Shown piece after piece: positions 27,989 to 35,705 of a DNA stretch of 64,000 nt. Made by a program: the position numbers and the translations under genes. Below the pieces are notes generated by a model. The model searched no databases and was not told the DNA's origin. It saw only the letters and a program-made list of their open reading frames with translations. The stretch covers positions 71,915 to 135,914 of the forward strand of contig JAGFJJ010000068.1 of the NCBI GenBank assembly GCA_024102815.1, written 5' to 3'. Position 1 is the first letter of the stretch. Each line of letters opens with the position of its first letter. Source of the DNA: Phycisphaerae bacterium (GTDB taxonomy: Bacteria; Planctomycetota; Phycisphaerae; UBA1845).

Positions 27989-28726
27989 CTACCTGATTGC
28001 TATGATTTCCGCAGCCATTACCCGTCGGTTTGTCGTACGCGCGTTTCGCATCGTTCGGATCAATTCCGAAGACCGGAATCCCGCCGCCCGAAACTCGCCC
28101 AGAAAGGCACCGCCTTCCTTCGCTCCAGCCACTCATGCAAACCAGTTGCACACGTCGCGGCGTTCGTTTTCCGGCAGAGGTTCTTTCAGGATCAACTCAG
28201 CCGCGAATACCCGCCCATTGGTGCGAACCACACGAGCCAGTTCTCGGAAGATCGCTTCGCGGGCGGGGTTAAGATTGAAGATCCCGTTGATGATCACGAC
28301 GTCGATCGACGCGCTCTCGGCGGGAAGTTCCTCGGCATCGCCTTTCCTCACGTCAACATTTTGTGTACCGGCTTCCGTTACGGCTCGCCGGGCGCGATCC
28401 AGCATCGAATCGCTGAAATCTACCGCAATGACCCTGCCGTTGGCAGCGGTACGCTGCGCCGCAATCAACGTGTCGAGTCCCGCACCGCATCCAAGATCAA
28501 GGACGCGCGAATCGGCTGGGATGTCCGCGAACATGCTCACGTTGGACACGCCGGCGAAAGCCTCAACAGCGACTGCGGGCATCGCGTCGAGTACACTGCG
28601 CGGGTAACCGACGCTTTCAGCAAATGTGCGGCCCACAGGGAAGTCATGTTGTTCGTCCGGACGTTGTGCGGCCCGAGAATAGGCTGCACGCACGCCTTCA
28701 CGAAGATCCGCCGAATCCACTTGCAT
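27989..28726 (-). CDS. ArsM-like methyltransferase, probable selenoprotein (TGA 28133-28135)
   Basis: SAM-dependent methyltransferase of the arsenite-methyltransferase-like group. Motif I is VLDLGCGAGLDTL; 'GRVIAVDFSDSMLDRA' and 'NGIFNLNPAREAI' follow the family. The frame reads 'DVCNWFA', then TGA, then 47 more codons ('VAGAKEGGAFLGEFRAAGF...NARTTNRRVMAAEIIAIR') that exactly complete the family's C-terminus. The TGA stands where relatives have the Cys of 'WFACxAGA', as I recall the family. A hairpin at SECIS spacing follows. ATG 28726 is preferred over GTG 28765. Selenocysteine is the simplest reading; a truncated protein ending at WFA is the alternative. The substrate may be arsenite or another metalloid. 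Confidence 0.78.
28101..28119 (-). promoter_or_regulatory. Candidate bacterial SECIS in the methyltransferase gene
   Basis: Counting from U of UGA as 1, nt 17-24 (AGGAAGGC) pair with 28-35 (GCCUUUCU, one G-U) to give 8 bp; the apical loop 25-27 is GGU, as in the classical fdhF-type loop. Spacing UGA-to-loop is 21 nt. Confidence 0.7.
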
Positions 28727-28839
28727 GACGCTACCAGAGCTTTCGTTACAGACGATTCGTGGCACACCGTCTTGTGCCGTTGCGGACTATTCATCCATTT
28801 CGGGCACGGCTCAATCAGACAAATCCTTGCGCCCACCTG

Positions 28840-29346
28840 TCATCCGCACAGGCACAGTTTCATCCCGCATGAACAGCTGGTGGCTTCCTCCTGCGTGGTC
28901 CTGGCACTTTCGGCAAGCATGCTCTTCGACGAGTCCGCCTGCCCACATCGCCTCGCGGATGTAGATACCAGTAGGGCCGACTCCGTTCGAACCGTCGTTG
29001 CGTTGTCGGCTTTGCGCCGATCCACATTCTCAGGCAACTTCAATATGTCGCGACTTGCCGAGCAGATGGTTTCGGTTGTACCGGCATCCGGTTGTCTTTG
29101 GGGCACCGGCTCTACAAGCGGGGCCTCGCACTCCGCGAAGAACTCCGCGTTGTCGCCACACGTTCCGAACTCCGCAATGCCTGACCCGTATTCGTCATCA
29201 ACAAGGCCGTAGGTATCGAGCGACGCTGCCTCAGCGCTCGCCTCCGGCTTGGCGCGGCCATCGCCCGGCTCATCATCCTGTTTACAGGCACCAAGCCAAA
29301 CACAGACGAGCAGCATACTCGGGATCAAAACTTGCCTTCGATTCAC
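28840..29346 (-). CDS. Cys-rich lipoprotein of unknown function
   Basis: 168 aa. GTG 29346 was chosen because GGAGG lies 9 nt upstream and gives a proper lipoprotein signal ('MLLVCVWLGAC'); the frame is open to 29448. The mature part is polar, with 'CGDNAEFFAECE' and a C-terminal cluster 'TSCSCGMKLCLCG' that looks like a metal-binding tail. It follows the anti-sigma gene in the same direction, so it may be co-transcribed from the promoter at 30421-30449. No family recognised. Confidence 0.65.
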   Translation of the reverse strand: MNRRQVLIPSMLLVCVWLGACKQDDEPGDGRAKPEASAEAASLDTYGLVDDEYGSGIAEFGTCGDNAEFFAECEAPLVEPVPQRQPDAGTTETICSASRDILKLPENVDRRKADNATTVRTESALLVSTSARRCGQADSSKSMLAESARTTQEEATSCSCGMKLCLCG

Positions 29347-29486
29347 CGGTCTTTTCCTCCCCTTTTCCGGAGCGATAGCCGCTCTGGACGCCATCATTAG
29401 TCGATTCACGAAAGTTCTCTTTGCGATTCTCCCGAGACCCAACACCAATTCCTTCTATGCGCCCCGGTCGAGTCACACGCGTATCT

Positions 29487-30344
29487 TCAGGGATGATGAT
29501 GGTCGCTCGTCGGCCCTGTTTCGGTTAGTTTGGGCGCAATCGCCGCCATGACCGCCGGCATCTCGCTCTGCTCGTCAACCCTGCTCAGCAGGCAGTGACA
29601 GGTCGTCGGGTCGGTCAAGTGAACCAGTTTCCATTCCCCAACCTGTACCTTGTGTCCGCAGTGGTCGCCGATGACGCAAGGAAGATTCTCGTGCGATCCG
29701 AACTTCTCGTGCTTCATTGGTGGGTGAAACACTGCCGCCAGAAACTCGCCGTCCCTGTCATACGCGGCCGCGATGCCCCTCGTCCCACCGATTCGAAGCT
29801 CATAGACCGACTGCAACCGGAATCCACCCGGTAGCACAGGCGGCGTGTCGAAGTTCAAAGCGGAGGCAATCCGCTTCGCCGCGACAGGCGTCGAAGGCTT
29901 GGCGTCGTAACGCATCAAGAACTTCCTGAACGCCTTTTGAGCGTCGAGCGGCAGGGCGTCGAGCAGAACTCCAAAGTCCACAGTCGATGCATGCGCCGTC
30001 GATTCAAGCGACGACAGGCCGAACATGCTCAGTCCGACGGCGAGGACCACACCCGCAGCGATCGCCCAAGGAGCGCCTCGGAACCGAAGGCGCCGCAACG
30101 GGCGTGCGGGCGAGATCGTCCGGTCCGTCTTGTCGAGTCGTCGTGCGATGGATGCCCAGAGAAAGTCCGGCACGGTCACGGCAGGCGGCTGTGCGATTCC
30201 GCGCACGAGTTCGCGCATTTCCTCCAGTTCGGCCTGACAGCTCGAGCAGAAACCGAGATGGGTCTCGATCTTCTCACGCTCCGCCGCGGATATCTCGTCG
30301 TCCACGTAGCGTCCTAGTTGTCGTTCTACCTGTTCGCAGCACAT
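29487..30344 (-). CDS. Anti-sigma factor with ZAS finger and Cys/His-rich outer domain
   Basis: 285 aa. Cytoplasmic N-terminus with the zinc anti-sigma motif H-x3-C-x2-C (HLGFCSSC, about residues 31-38); one membrane helix ('AIAAGVVLAVGLSMFGLSSL', about 100-120); then an outside domain whose last third is loaded with ligands: HPPMKHEKFGSH, PCVIGDHCGH, TTCHCLL and a terminal HHHP. It should hold the ECF sigma factor encoded just upstream and release it when metal binds outside. ATG 30344 (MCCEQVERQ) is chosen; GTG 30368 is possible. Its own copy of the shared promoter at 30421-30449 implies negative feedback. Copper/silver as signal is inferred from regulon content. Confidence 0.87.
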   Translation of the reverse strand: MCCEQVERQLGRYVDDEISAAEREKIETHLGFCSSCQAELEEMRELVRGIAQPPAVTVPDFLWASIARRLDKTDRTISPARPLRRLRFRGAPWAIAAGVVLAVGLSMFGLSSLESTAHASTVDFGVLLDALPLDAQKAFRKFLMRYDAKPSTPVAAKRIASALNFDTPPVLPGGFRLQSVYELRIGGTRGIAAAYDRDGEFLAAVFHPPMKHEKFGSHENLPCVIGDHCGHKVQVGEWKLVHLTDPTTCHCLLSRVDEQSEMPAVMAAIAPKLTETGPTSDHHHP

Positions 30345-30420
30345 TTTGTTTTGCCCCGTTCGTCGCACACGCGACGTTCATCGACGGGCAGACACCTTTG
30401 ATGGGATCCATGTCTCTTAT

Positions 30421-30449
30421 TTAGATGCGTGGCAGAGAGCGCCCCTTCC
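30421..30449 (-). promoter_or_regulatory. ECF-type promoter, site 2 (anti-sigma gene)
   Basis: GGAAGG (30444-30449 on the minus strand), 15 nt, GCATCTAA (30421-30428). It lies in the short gap between the sigma-factor stop and the anti-sigma start, so the anti-sigma gene can be boosted separately. Confidence 0.85.
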
Positions 30450-30451
30450 GT

Positions 30452-30976
30452 CTATCCGTAACTTTTTCGTAAGATTTCCCGTAACTTGTCTCTGGCACGG
30501 CTTAGCCGGGAGGCTACCGTCCCCTCGGCGCAGTCGAGCGCCTCCGCAATGCCCCGATAATCGAGTTCCTCCTGGTACCGCAGGAGGAGCAATGCCCGGT
30601 CGTCCGGTGGAAGCTCGGCCAGAGCGCTCTCCATGTCGAGTTCAAGGTCGGTCCTGGGCCTCTGCGCCTCGGTAGGCTGATTTGGCGCAACGGCTTGCAG
30701 CTTGACGGTCCCCACACCCTGGCGGCGGCGGAACTGGAGCGCCTCGTTGACGGCGATCCGGTAGAACCAAGACCCGATGGCAGATCGGCCGTCGAATTGA
30801 TCCAGCCGCTGAAGCCCTTTGAAGTAGGTTTCCTGGGTCAGATCCGCGGCGTCGTCCGGGTTGCCGGTCATACGAAGAAGGAGACGATAGATGCGCACGG
30901 ACGTCTGCTCGAACAGTTGGCGCTGAGCTTCTCGCTCGCCTGTCAGGCACCGTTCGATGAGCAGTCGGTCTTCCAC
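30452..30976 (-). CDS. ECF RNA polymerase sigma factor
   Basis: 174 aa, the usual ECF length. Region 2 contains 'DDAADLTQETYFKGLQRL' and 'GSWFYRIAVNEAL'; region 4 has 'LPPDDRALLLLRYQEELDYRGIAEAL' and the helix-turn-helix 'AEGTVASRLSRARDKLREIL'. It starts at GTG 30976 with only a weak AAGG upstream. It follows the SpoIIE gene by 138 nt and precedes the anti-sigma gene by about 107 nt, all on the minus strand. It is the obvious candidate to read the GGAAG(G/A)-N15-GCATC(T/C)AA promoters that surround it on both strands; GGAA-type -35 elements are typical of ECF factors. The pairing is inference from proximity. Confidence 0.92.
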   Translation of the reverse strand: MEDRLLIERCLTGEREAQRQLFEQTSVRIYRLLLRMTGNPDDAADLTQETYFKGLQRLDQFDGRSAIGSWFYRIAVNEALQFRRRQGVGTVKLQAVAPNQPTEAQRPRTDLELDMESALAELPPDDRALLLLRYQEELDYRGIAEALDCAEGTVASRLSRARDKLREILRKSYG

Positions 30977-31114
30977 GCATCCACAACCTTAGATTGCACC
31001 GCTCCTTCGGCGCGAACCATGACTTCGTCACATACAGGCGGCTTTCGATCACCACTCCGGGATCCCTGCATCCGCTCAGCCTGACCGGACTCAGGCTCGA
31101 TCCGACGGCCCATT

Positions 31115-32653
31115 CTAGCGGCAGCCTGTACCGGCCGGAACGGAGGGACGGTTTCTCTCGTCAGATTCACTCCAATCGATGCCAACCAAGGTGACATCAT
31201 CTTCGAATTCCTCCCGTCCACAGAACGAACGGACCCGGCCCAAGGTGGTGGATACCTGCTCCTCCAAGGACAATTGATGCGTCCCGGCGAACAACTCCAA
31301 TACGCGATTTCGGCCGAATTGCTTACCCTGGGGCGACATCGCTTCGTGCAGGCCGTCCGTGAACGCAAGCAGCCTGCTCCTCGGGGCAACCTGAAGGCGG
31401 ACAGATTCATACTTGGCGTCAGCATCCACTCCGAGAAGCAGGCCGGCATGATTCAGCGTGTCTACGCCGCCATCCGGCGTGTTGAGCAACGGCGGATCAT
31501 GGCCTGCGTTCGCATACCCGACTTCGTCGTGTCCCGGTCCCAAGCGAATCAGCACGGCGGTTGCGAACACGCCGGCCGCCGTGATGTCGCAAAGGTCGCG
31601 GTTCAGGCCCTGCGCAATCTCGCCAACATCGTGTGTCTCGCGTGTCAGGTGCCGCAGCGAAGACCGGAGCAAAGCGGTGCAAAGCGCCCCGGGCACGCCG
31701 TGGCCCGTCACGTCGATGACGGCTACCACCGTGGACCCATCGTCGAGCGGTACGATGTCGAAAAAATCGCCCCCGACACTCGCCGTCGGTAGAAACACGG
31801 CTCGAATCCGACAGCCGTGAACCGAGAGGTTCCGGTCGCCCACCAGAGCCCGCTGAATCTCCCGCGCACGCCGCATCTCCGAGGCACGATGATGTTCCGT
31901 GCGGCCAAGCGCTTGAATCATCTGGTTCATACCCTGCGCCAGGTAACGAAGCTCGGCCGCTCCACGTGGCTCGATGGAATGATCAAAACGGCGATCACTG
32001 ACCGCGGCTACGGCCCCAACTAACCCACGCATCGGGTCGCGCACCCAAACGAGCAGGCTTACCGTCGTCACCCCGAAGAGAACCACCACCAGGACTCCCG
32101 TCGCCGCCGCACGACTGACACCCTGCACGCGAAGCAGTTCTTCGACCGGCTGGAGCGAGACCGCGACGACCAGGCTGGCATTTTTGTCGATATTCAGCGA
32201 GTACGCTGCGAACTGTTCACCGCTGAGGTCGAACGTGTGGACATTGTTCGCGCCGTTTTCCATCATCCGGCGCTCGAGTTCGGAATCCGCCCGTTCGTGC
32301 GCCCGGACGAGAACCTCGCCATCCGCATCGAAAACAGCGATGTGATGCCCCGGCGAGGCCGAATTTGTCATCTGTCGACAGAACCCGTCCACGAACCGCT
32401 GGAAACTCTTGGGCTCTCGAAACTGACTCCATGCGGCGCGCAGCACTCGCGCCTCCTCCTGAAGACGAGTCAAGGCGTGCTCAATCTGCGCGTCGGCGTC
32501 GCGCCGATGGTCCACCCATGCGGACACCGCGAGGACGGAAACGACCGTCACATTGACGATGACGCCCAGCCGAAAGGCAAGCGTGTTCCACCAACGCGGC
32601 CCGGCAGCTCGATTGCGCGGGGCACCGCTCGGATTGTTTGAGTCACTCGGCAT
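31115..32653 (-). CDS. Membrane sensor with SpoIIE-type PP2C phosphatase
   Basis: 512 aa. A helix near residue 23-42, an outside region of about 130 residues, a second helix ('ATGVLVVVLFGVTTVSLLVWV', about 188-208), a HAMP-like linker ('VSDRRFDHSIEPRG'), and a C-terminal SpoIIE/PP2C phosphatase with GGDFFDIV, DVTGHGVPGAL, FTDGLHEA and EDDVTLVG. ATG 32653 has GGGAGAG upstream; longer frames lack a start signal and would read through the promoter at 32715-32743. Such phosphatases usually act on anti-anti-sigma (STAS) proteins, but none is encoded nearby. It precedes the ECF sigma gene and carries the same promoter class, so it probably adds a second input to the circuit. Confidence 0.88.
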   Translation of the reverse strand: MPSDSNNPSGAPRNRAAGPRWWNTLAFRLGVIVNVTVVSVLAVSAWVDHRRDADAQIEHALTRLQEEARVLRAAWSQFREPKSFQRFVDGFCRQMTNSASPGHHIAVFDADGEVLVRAHERADSELERRMMENGANNVHTFDLSGEQFAAYSLNIDKNASLVVAVSLQPVEELLRVQGVSRAAATGVLVVVLFGVTTVSLLVWVRDPMRGLVGAVAAVSDRRFDHSIEPRGAAELRYLAQGMNQMIQALGRTEHHRASEMRRAREIQRALVGDRNLSVHGCRIRAVFLPTASVGGDFFDIVPLDDGSTVVAVIDVTGHGVPGALCTALLRSSLRHLTRETHDVGEIAQGLNRDLCDITAAGVFATAVLIRLGPGHDEVGYANAGHDPPLLNTPDGGVDTLNHAGLLLGVDADAKYESVRLQVAPRSRLLAFTDGLHEAMSPQGKQFGRNRVLELFAGTHQLSLEEQVSTTLGRVRSFCGREEFEDDVTLVGIDWSESDERNRPSVPAGTGCR

Positions 32654-32714
32654 CGGCTCTCCCGCCGGGTTTTGGCTAGCATCGCCGGGGCGAGGCGCCG
32701 GCGCCGTCTCTCGT

Positions 32715-32743
32715 TTAGATGCGCGAGCCCCGGTCTGCCTTCC
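32715..32743 (-). promoter_or_regulatory. ECF-type promoter, site 3 (SpoIIE-sigma genes)
   Basis: Minus strand GGAAGG (32738-32743), 15 nt, GCATCTAA (32715-32722), 62 nt before the SpoIIE ATG. Back-to-back with site 4, 28 bp away. Confidence 0.85.
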
Positions 32744-32771
32744 GACAAAAACTGCCTGATTAGGATTAGCC

Positions 32772-32800
32772 GGAAGAATAGGACCCTTCCATGCATCCAA
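32772..32800 (+). promoter_or_regulatory. ECF-type promoter, site 4 (YHS protein)
   Basis: GGAAGA (32772-32777), 15 nt, GCATCCAA (32793-32800), ending 25 nt before ATG 32825. The intergenic region thus carries two divergent copies. Confidence 0.85.
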
Positions 32801-32824
32801 CATAGTGGAACCTGGATCCAGAAC

Positions 32825-33511
32825 ATGGCTCGACGACAGAAACGCCTGCAGCAGCGGCGCCGCGCCAGACCGAAACGGCGTAAAACGCATCCCGTCAGGG
32901 CGCTCGGTTCGAGTCTCGCGGTGGCCACCGTGGCCGGGTTGCTCGGCTGGGTCTGGTGGGCGGGCGAAACCCCACAGCACCCTCTTCCTGACCCACCCTC
33001 CTGGCTGCCAAAGTGCCCTGTCGGCGGCGGTCCGGTGAATTTCGCCCATCGCGTGTCTGCGCCCGACGGCCCCATCTACTTCTGCTGCGAACACTGCATG
33101 GAGCAGTTTCACGCTGCCCCATCGACGTTCAATGCCAAGATCGAATTGCAGCGAAAGGAACTCGACCATCTGCCGCGAATCCAGGTCTCGTGCCCGATTT
33201 CGGGAGATCCACCCGACCCTGCGATATACGTTGAGTCGCCCGCCGGCAGGATTTTCTTCTGCTCGCCGAATTGTCGCGACAAGTACGTAGCGTCGCCGGC
33301 TGAGTACGCCGGCGCTGTTGCCAGTAGCTTTTGGTACCAGACGAAGTGTCCGGTGGATGAGAAGCAGATCGATCCAACCATCCGGGCCACGTTGCCATCA
33401 GGCGAAACGGTCTACGTGTGCTCGCAACGCTGTCACGATGAGCTGATGCAGAACACAGTGGAGTATGCTCCGGGGCTGGCCCTGCAGGGCATACGCCTGC
33501 ACCTTGACTAA
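32825..33511 (+). CDS. Membrane-anchored protein with three YHS-like domains
   Basis: 228 aa. A basic N-terminus, one membrane helix ('LGSSLAVATVAGLLGWVWWAG', about 28-48), then three TRASH/YHS-like metal-binding units: CPVGGGPV...YFCCEHC, CPISGDPP...FFCSPNC, and CPVDEKQI...YVCSQRC. YHS domains bind soft metals, often copper, through such Cys. It is a diverged relative of the triple-YHS protein at 41137-41850: same three-unit layout and similar endings ('PGLALQGIRLHL' against 'PNLVAQGFTVNP'). ATG 32825 lies just after the ECF-type promoter at 32772-32800, which excludes the longer upstream frame. Confidence 0.85.
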   Translation: MARRQKRLQQRRRARPKRRKTHPVRALGSSLAVATVAGLLGWVWWAGETPQHPLPDPPSWLPKCPVGGGPVNFAHRVSAPDGPIYFCCEHCMEQFHAAPSTFNAKIELQRKELDHLPRIQVSCPISGDPPDPAIYVESPAGRIFFCSPNCRDKYVASPAEYAGAVASSFWYQTKCPVDEKQIDPTIRATLPSGETVYVCSQRCHDELMQNTVEYAPGLALQGIRLHLD

Positions 33512-33541
33512 TCGCCCACGCCGGTTCGCGCGAAGTATTCG

Positions 33542-33570
33542 GGAAGGAATCGCCCATTCCACGCATCTAA
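33542..33570 (+). promoter_or_regulatory. ECF-type promoter, site 5 (CBM48 operon)
   Basis: GGAAGG (33542-33547), 15 nt, GCATCTAA (33563-33570); first start codon 93 nt further on (33663). Confidence 0.85.
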
Positions 33571-33662
33571 CAGGTAGAGACCTTGTCATGATGCTCTGAG
33601 CGTGCAGAGTTGAATCGTGCCGCGCACTGTGGCGACGGCTGGCGCGCGGCGGAGGCACAAGA

Positions 33663-33977
33663 GTGACGAACAAAGGCAAACTCGAACACGAGGGGCTGCG
33701 GTCAACGGCCCGAATCACTTGCTTTGCGCCAAACGCCCATGAAATCGCGCTGGTTGGGTCCTTCAACGACTGGGATCCCGGCGCATTGCGAATGACTCAG
33801 GACACTGACGGCCAGTGGAGCGCCGACTTGCAGTTGCCTGCCGGCCGCTACGAGTACAAGTTCGTCGTCGATGGCGTGTCGTGTTGCGACCCGCATTTGA
33901 AGAACGGCCACCCGGACTGCGAACAATGCGCGCCGCATGCCTGCGGTGAACTGAACCGCATTCTTCTGATCCGGTGA
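33663..33977 (+). CDS. Stand-alone CBM48/AMPK-type carbohydrate-binding mini-protein
   Basis: 104 aa. 'ITCFAPNAHEIALVGSFNDWDPGALRM...GQWSADLQLPAGRYEYKFVVDG' is the glycogen-binding fold found in AMPK beta and branching enzymes. It has no catalytic domain and no signal peptide. The C-terminal third departs from the family: CCDPHLKNGHPDCEQCAPHAC, five Cys and two His that could bind metal. GTG 33663 has GGAGG seven nt upstream. It is first in an operon with a redoxin-like lipoprotein (28-nt gap), under the regulon promoter. Why a glycan-binding fold is in a metal regulon is unclear; the Cys tail may be the point. Confidence 0.82.
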   Translation: MTNKGKLEHEGLRSTARITCFAPNAHEIALVGSFNDWDPGALRMTQDTDGQWSADLQLPAGRYEYKFVVDGVSCCDPHLKNGHPDCEQCAPHACGELNRILLIR

Positions 33978-34005
33978 CCGATGGCACAGGGAACGGAGGT
34001 AGGCA

Positions 34006-34578
34006 ATGCGTGCTTCAAGCATTCTGGCGTCCTTAGCAATCTTGATGTTCTTCTCGGGTTGTGCCGCCCGACGACCGATGCGCGGAAGAGTCGACCAGCC
34101 TGAGCTGGGCCACCATTTCCTGGACTTCTTCTTCGAGGACGAGCATGGGCGCTCCATGACGCTAGGAAATGTACTCGGCGATTTCACAGTGATTGCGTTT
34201 ACTCGTTGCGACAGCGATACGCACGCGGAATCGACCGATTATCTTGAATCCATCATCAAGGAGCATGCTCTGGATGATTCCGTTCGGGTGCGCGCTGTGG
34301 ACGTTCATTGGGCGGACCGCAGTTGCGGAACGCACAAGGACTGTCATCTGCTAGGATCGACCGACAAAGCCATCAGTATCTGTGATGCAACTGGGATGAT
34401 CCGCAAACTCTACGGGGCCACGAAACTCAACGAGTTGTTTCTGATCGGGCCTGACCGGCGTGTCATCGGAAAAGCCACAATGGCCTATCCTGACCCCTTG
34501 CGGCACCAACTGGCCATCGACGTTATACGCTTTCGAGCCCGCCTATACGAGACGCGCCCTCAGGAGCTTGGCAATTAG
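34006..34578 (+). CDS. Redoxin-like lipoprotein, family member 1
   Basis: 190 aa. Lipobox 'LMFFSGC' (Cys about 19). The fold resembles the TlpA/AhpC thioredoxin group ('LGHHFLDFFFEDEHGRSMTL', 'GDFTVIAFTRCDSD', 'FLIGPDRRVIGKA'), but the usual CxxC is absent. Instead a conserved C-x5-C-H (SCGTHKDCHLL) sits mid-protein, followed by ISICD. The same landmarks recur at 42908-43471, 35130-35663 and 35706-36206, forming a family of four. Second gene of the CBM48 operon, with GGAGG before the ATG. An envelope thiol or metal-binding role is inferred. Confidence 0.75.
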   Translation: MRASSILASLAILMFFSGCAARRPMRGRVDQPELGHHFLDFFFEDEHGRSMTLGNVLGDFTVIAFTRCDSDTHAESTDYLESIIKEHALDDSVRVRAVDVHWADRSCGTHKDCHLLGSTDKAISICDATGMIRKLYGATKLNELFLIGPDRRVIGKATMAYPDPLRHQLAIDVIRFRARLYETRPQELGN

Positions 34579-34619
34579 TTAATCTCTCTCGATCTTGATC
34601 GTCCGACGGAGACCGGAAC

Positions 34620-35066
34620 GTGACGCCAAGTAAGTCTATACTGGTGCTGAGCAGACATGCGGACCGACGACTCGTCGCATCCGATTCGTACCGGCGTGAA
34701 GGTGCCGTCGTGGTCGAGGTTGAGACGGTCGAGCGGGCCACGGTCATCCTTCGACAACTCCAATTCGACGTGCTCGCTGTCGACTTCTACGGCCTTGGGG
34801 TCGGCGTCATAGAATTCCTCCACGACCTCAGCGTTGATTATCCCCAAACGCGCATTTCCGTCATTGGTCCGCCCGTTGACAGCGATGTGCTCGCGTTGAT
34901 CCCAGTGCCGCATGCAGTCTATCGGCCCGCAGCAGGCAATCACAAACATCTCGGAGCGGCCGGTTCCGGAAATCACTGCGAAGGTGGACTTGATTCGAAG
35001 CACGACCCGGGCGGCATCTTCGGTAGTACGCGACAAGAGCAGACAGATCTTCAGGAAGACGGGTGA
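34620..35066 (+). CDS. Degenerate receiver-like protein
   Basis: 148 aa. Residues about 5-105 look like a response-regulator receiver: 'ILVLSRHADRRLVASDSYRREGAVVVEVETV', then 'FDVLAVDFYG' where the phosphorylated Asp would lie, and 'RISVIGPPVDSD'. The acidic pair at the N-terminus and the usual Thr/Lys are not obvious, so phosphorylation is doubtful. The rest (about 40 residues) is low-complexity. GTG start with GGAG upstream. It follows the lipoprotein gene by 41 nt, and promoter site 6 overlaps its 3' end. Could also be a non-receiver flavodoxin-like fold. Confidence 0.55.
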   Translation: MTPSKSILVLSRHADRRLVASDSYRREGAVVVEVETVERATVILRQLQFDVLAVDFYGLGVGVIEFLHDLSVDYPQTRISVIGPPVDSDVLALIPVPHAVYRPAAGNHKHLGAAGSGNHCEGGLDSKHDPGGIFGSTRQEQTDLQEDG

Positions 35067-35082
35067 GACGCCGTGCATCTAA
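35054..35082 (+). promoter_or_regulatory. ECF-type promoter, site 6
   Basis: GGAAGA (35054-35059), 15 nt, GCATCTAA (35075-35082). The -35 lies inside the end of the receiver-like gene. Downstream bases 'ATGGCTTGACCA' resemble those after site 7, pointing to duplication of the whole unit. Confidence 0.85.
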
Positions 35083-35129
35083 ATAAATGGCTTGACCAAT
35101 TGACGAACTCCCAATTGGAGGACTGAATC

Positions 35130-35663
35130 ATGATCACTCAACGAGTACTTCCGGACCTGCGGCTTTCGAACGGAGATGGCAGACATCGGCCGCTCCGAGA
35201 CTACCTGGCCGACTTCAACATCCTGCTGATCCGACGTGTACCTCTGGCATCGCATGGGCCGGCAACGCGCCTTCTGCGGCGACTGTTGGTCGAGAACCGC
35301 GGTGGCGACCATGTAGCGGCGCGCGCGTTCGACGTTCGGTCGCCGGATCAACCCTGTGAAACGTGCCACGGACCGCACATCGTATTCAATGGGCCGGAAC
35401 TCGCGACGATCTGTGACGGCGACGGCAGCATGCTTCGGCAATTCGACGTCATCGGTGATGACCGGTTCTTCGTCGTGAGATCTGGCCCGCAGGTGTTTGA
35501 CGTGGGCTGCCTTGAGGAGATCAGCCAATCGGGACTGAAAATCAATTTGGAGGAGGTCTCATCGGGCGATCATATCGCCCGGGCGCCGCCCAAGCGCAGG
35601 CATGCGGACGCGTCGCGAACAATTCGCGATGGAAGATCGCAACCGTGTCGTGCATCTAATTGA
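35130..35663 (+). CDS. Cytoplasmic redoxin-like protein, family member 3
   Basis: 177 aa, no signal peptide. 'LPDLRLSNGDGRHRPLRDYLADFNILLI' gives the redoxin-type start; then 'AFDVRSPDQPCETCHGPHIVFNGPELATICD' with C-x2-C-H where the lipoprotein members have C-x5-C-H, and the shared ICD. The last 30 residues are basic and disordered and overlap promoter site 7. TTGGAGGA precedes ATG 35130. It is a close neighbour and paralogue of 35706-36206. Thiol redox or metal binding likely; no enzyme name is justified. Confidence 0.7.
   Translation: MITQRVLPDLRLSNGDGRHRPLRDYLADFNILLIRRVPLASHGPATRLLRRLLVENRGGDHVAARAFDVRSPDQPCETCHGPHIVFNGPELATICDGDGSMLRQFDVIGDDRFFVVRSGPQVFDVGCLEEISQSGLKINLEEVSSGDHIARAPPKRRHADASRTIRDGRSQPCRASN
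35631..35659 (+). promoter_or_regulatory. ECF-type promoter, site 7
   Basis: GGAAGA (35631-35636), 15 nt, GCATCTAA (35652-35659), wholly inside the 3' end of the preceding gene; 47 nt before ATG 35706. Confidence 0.82.
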
Positions 35664-35705
35664 ATGGCTTGATCATGCACCGGCTGCCCGAAGGAGTACC
35701 TGATC

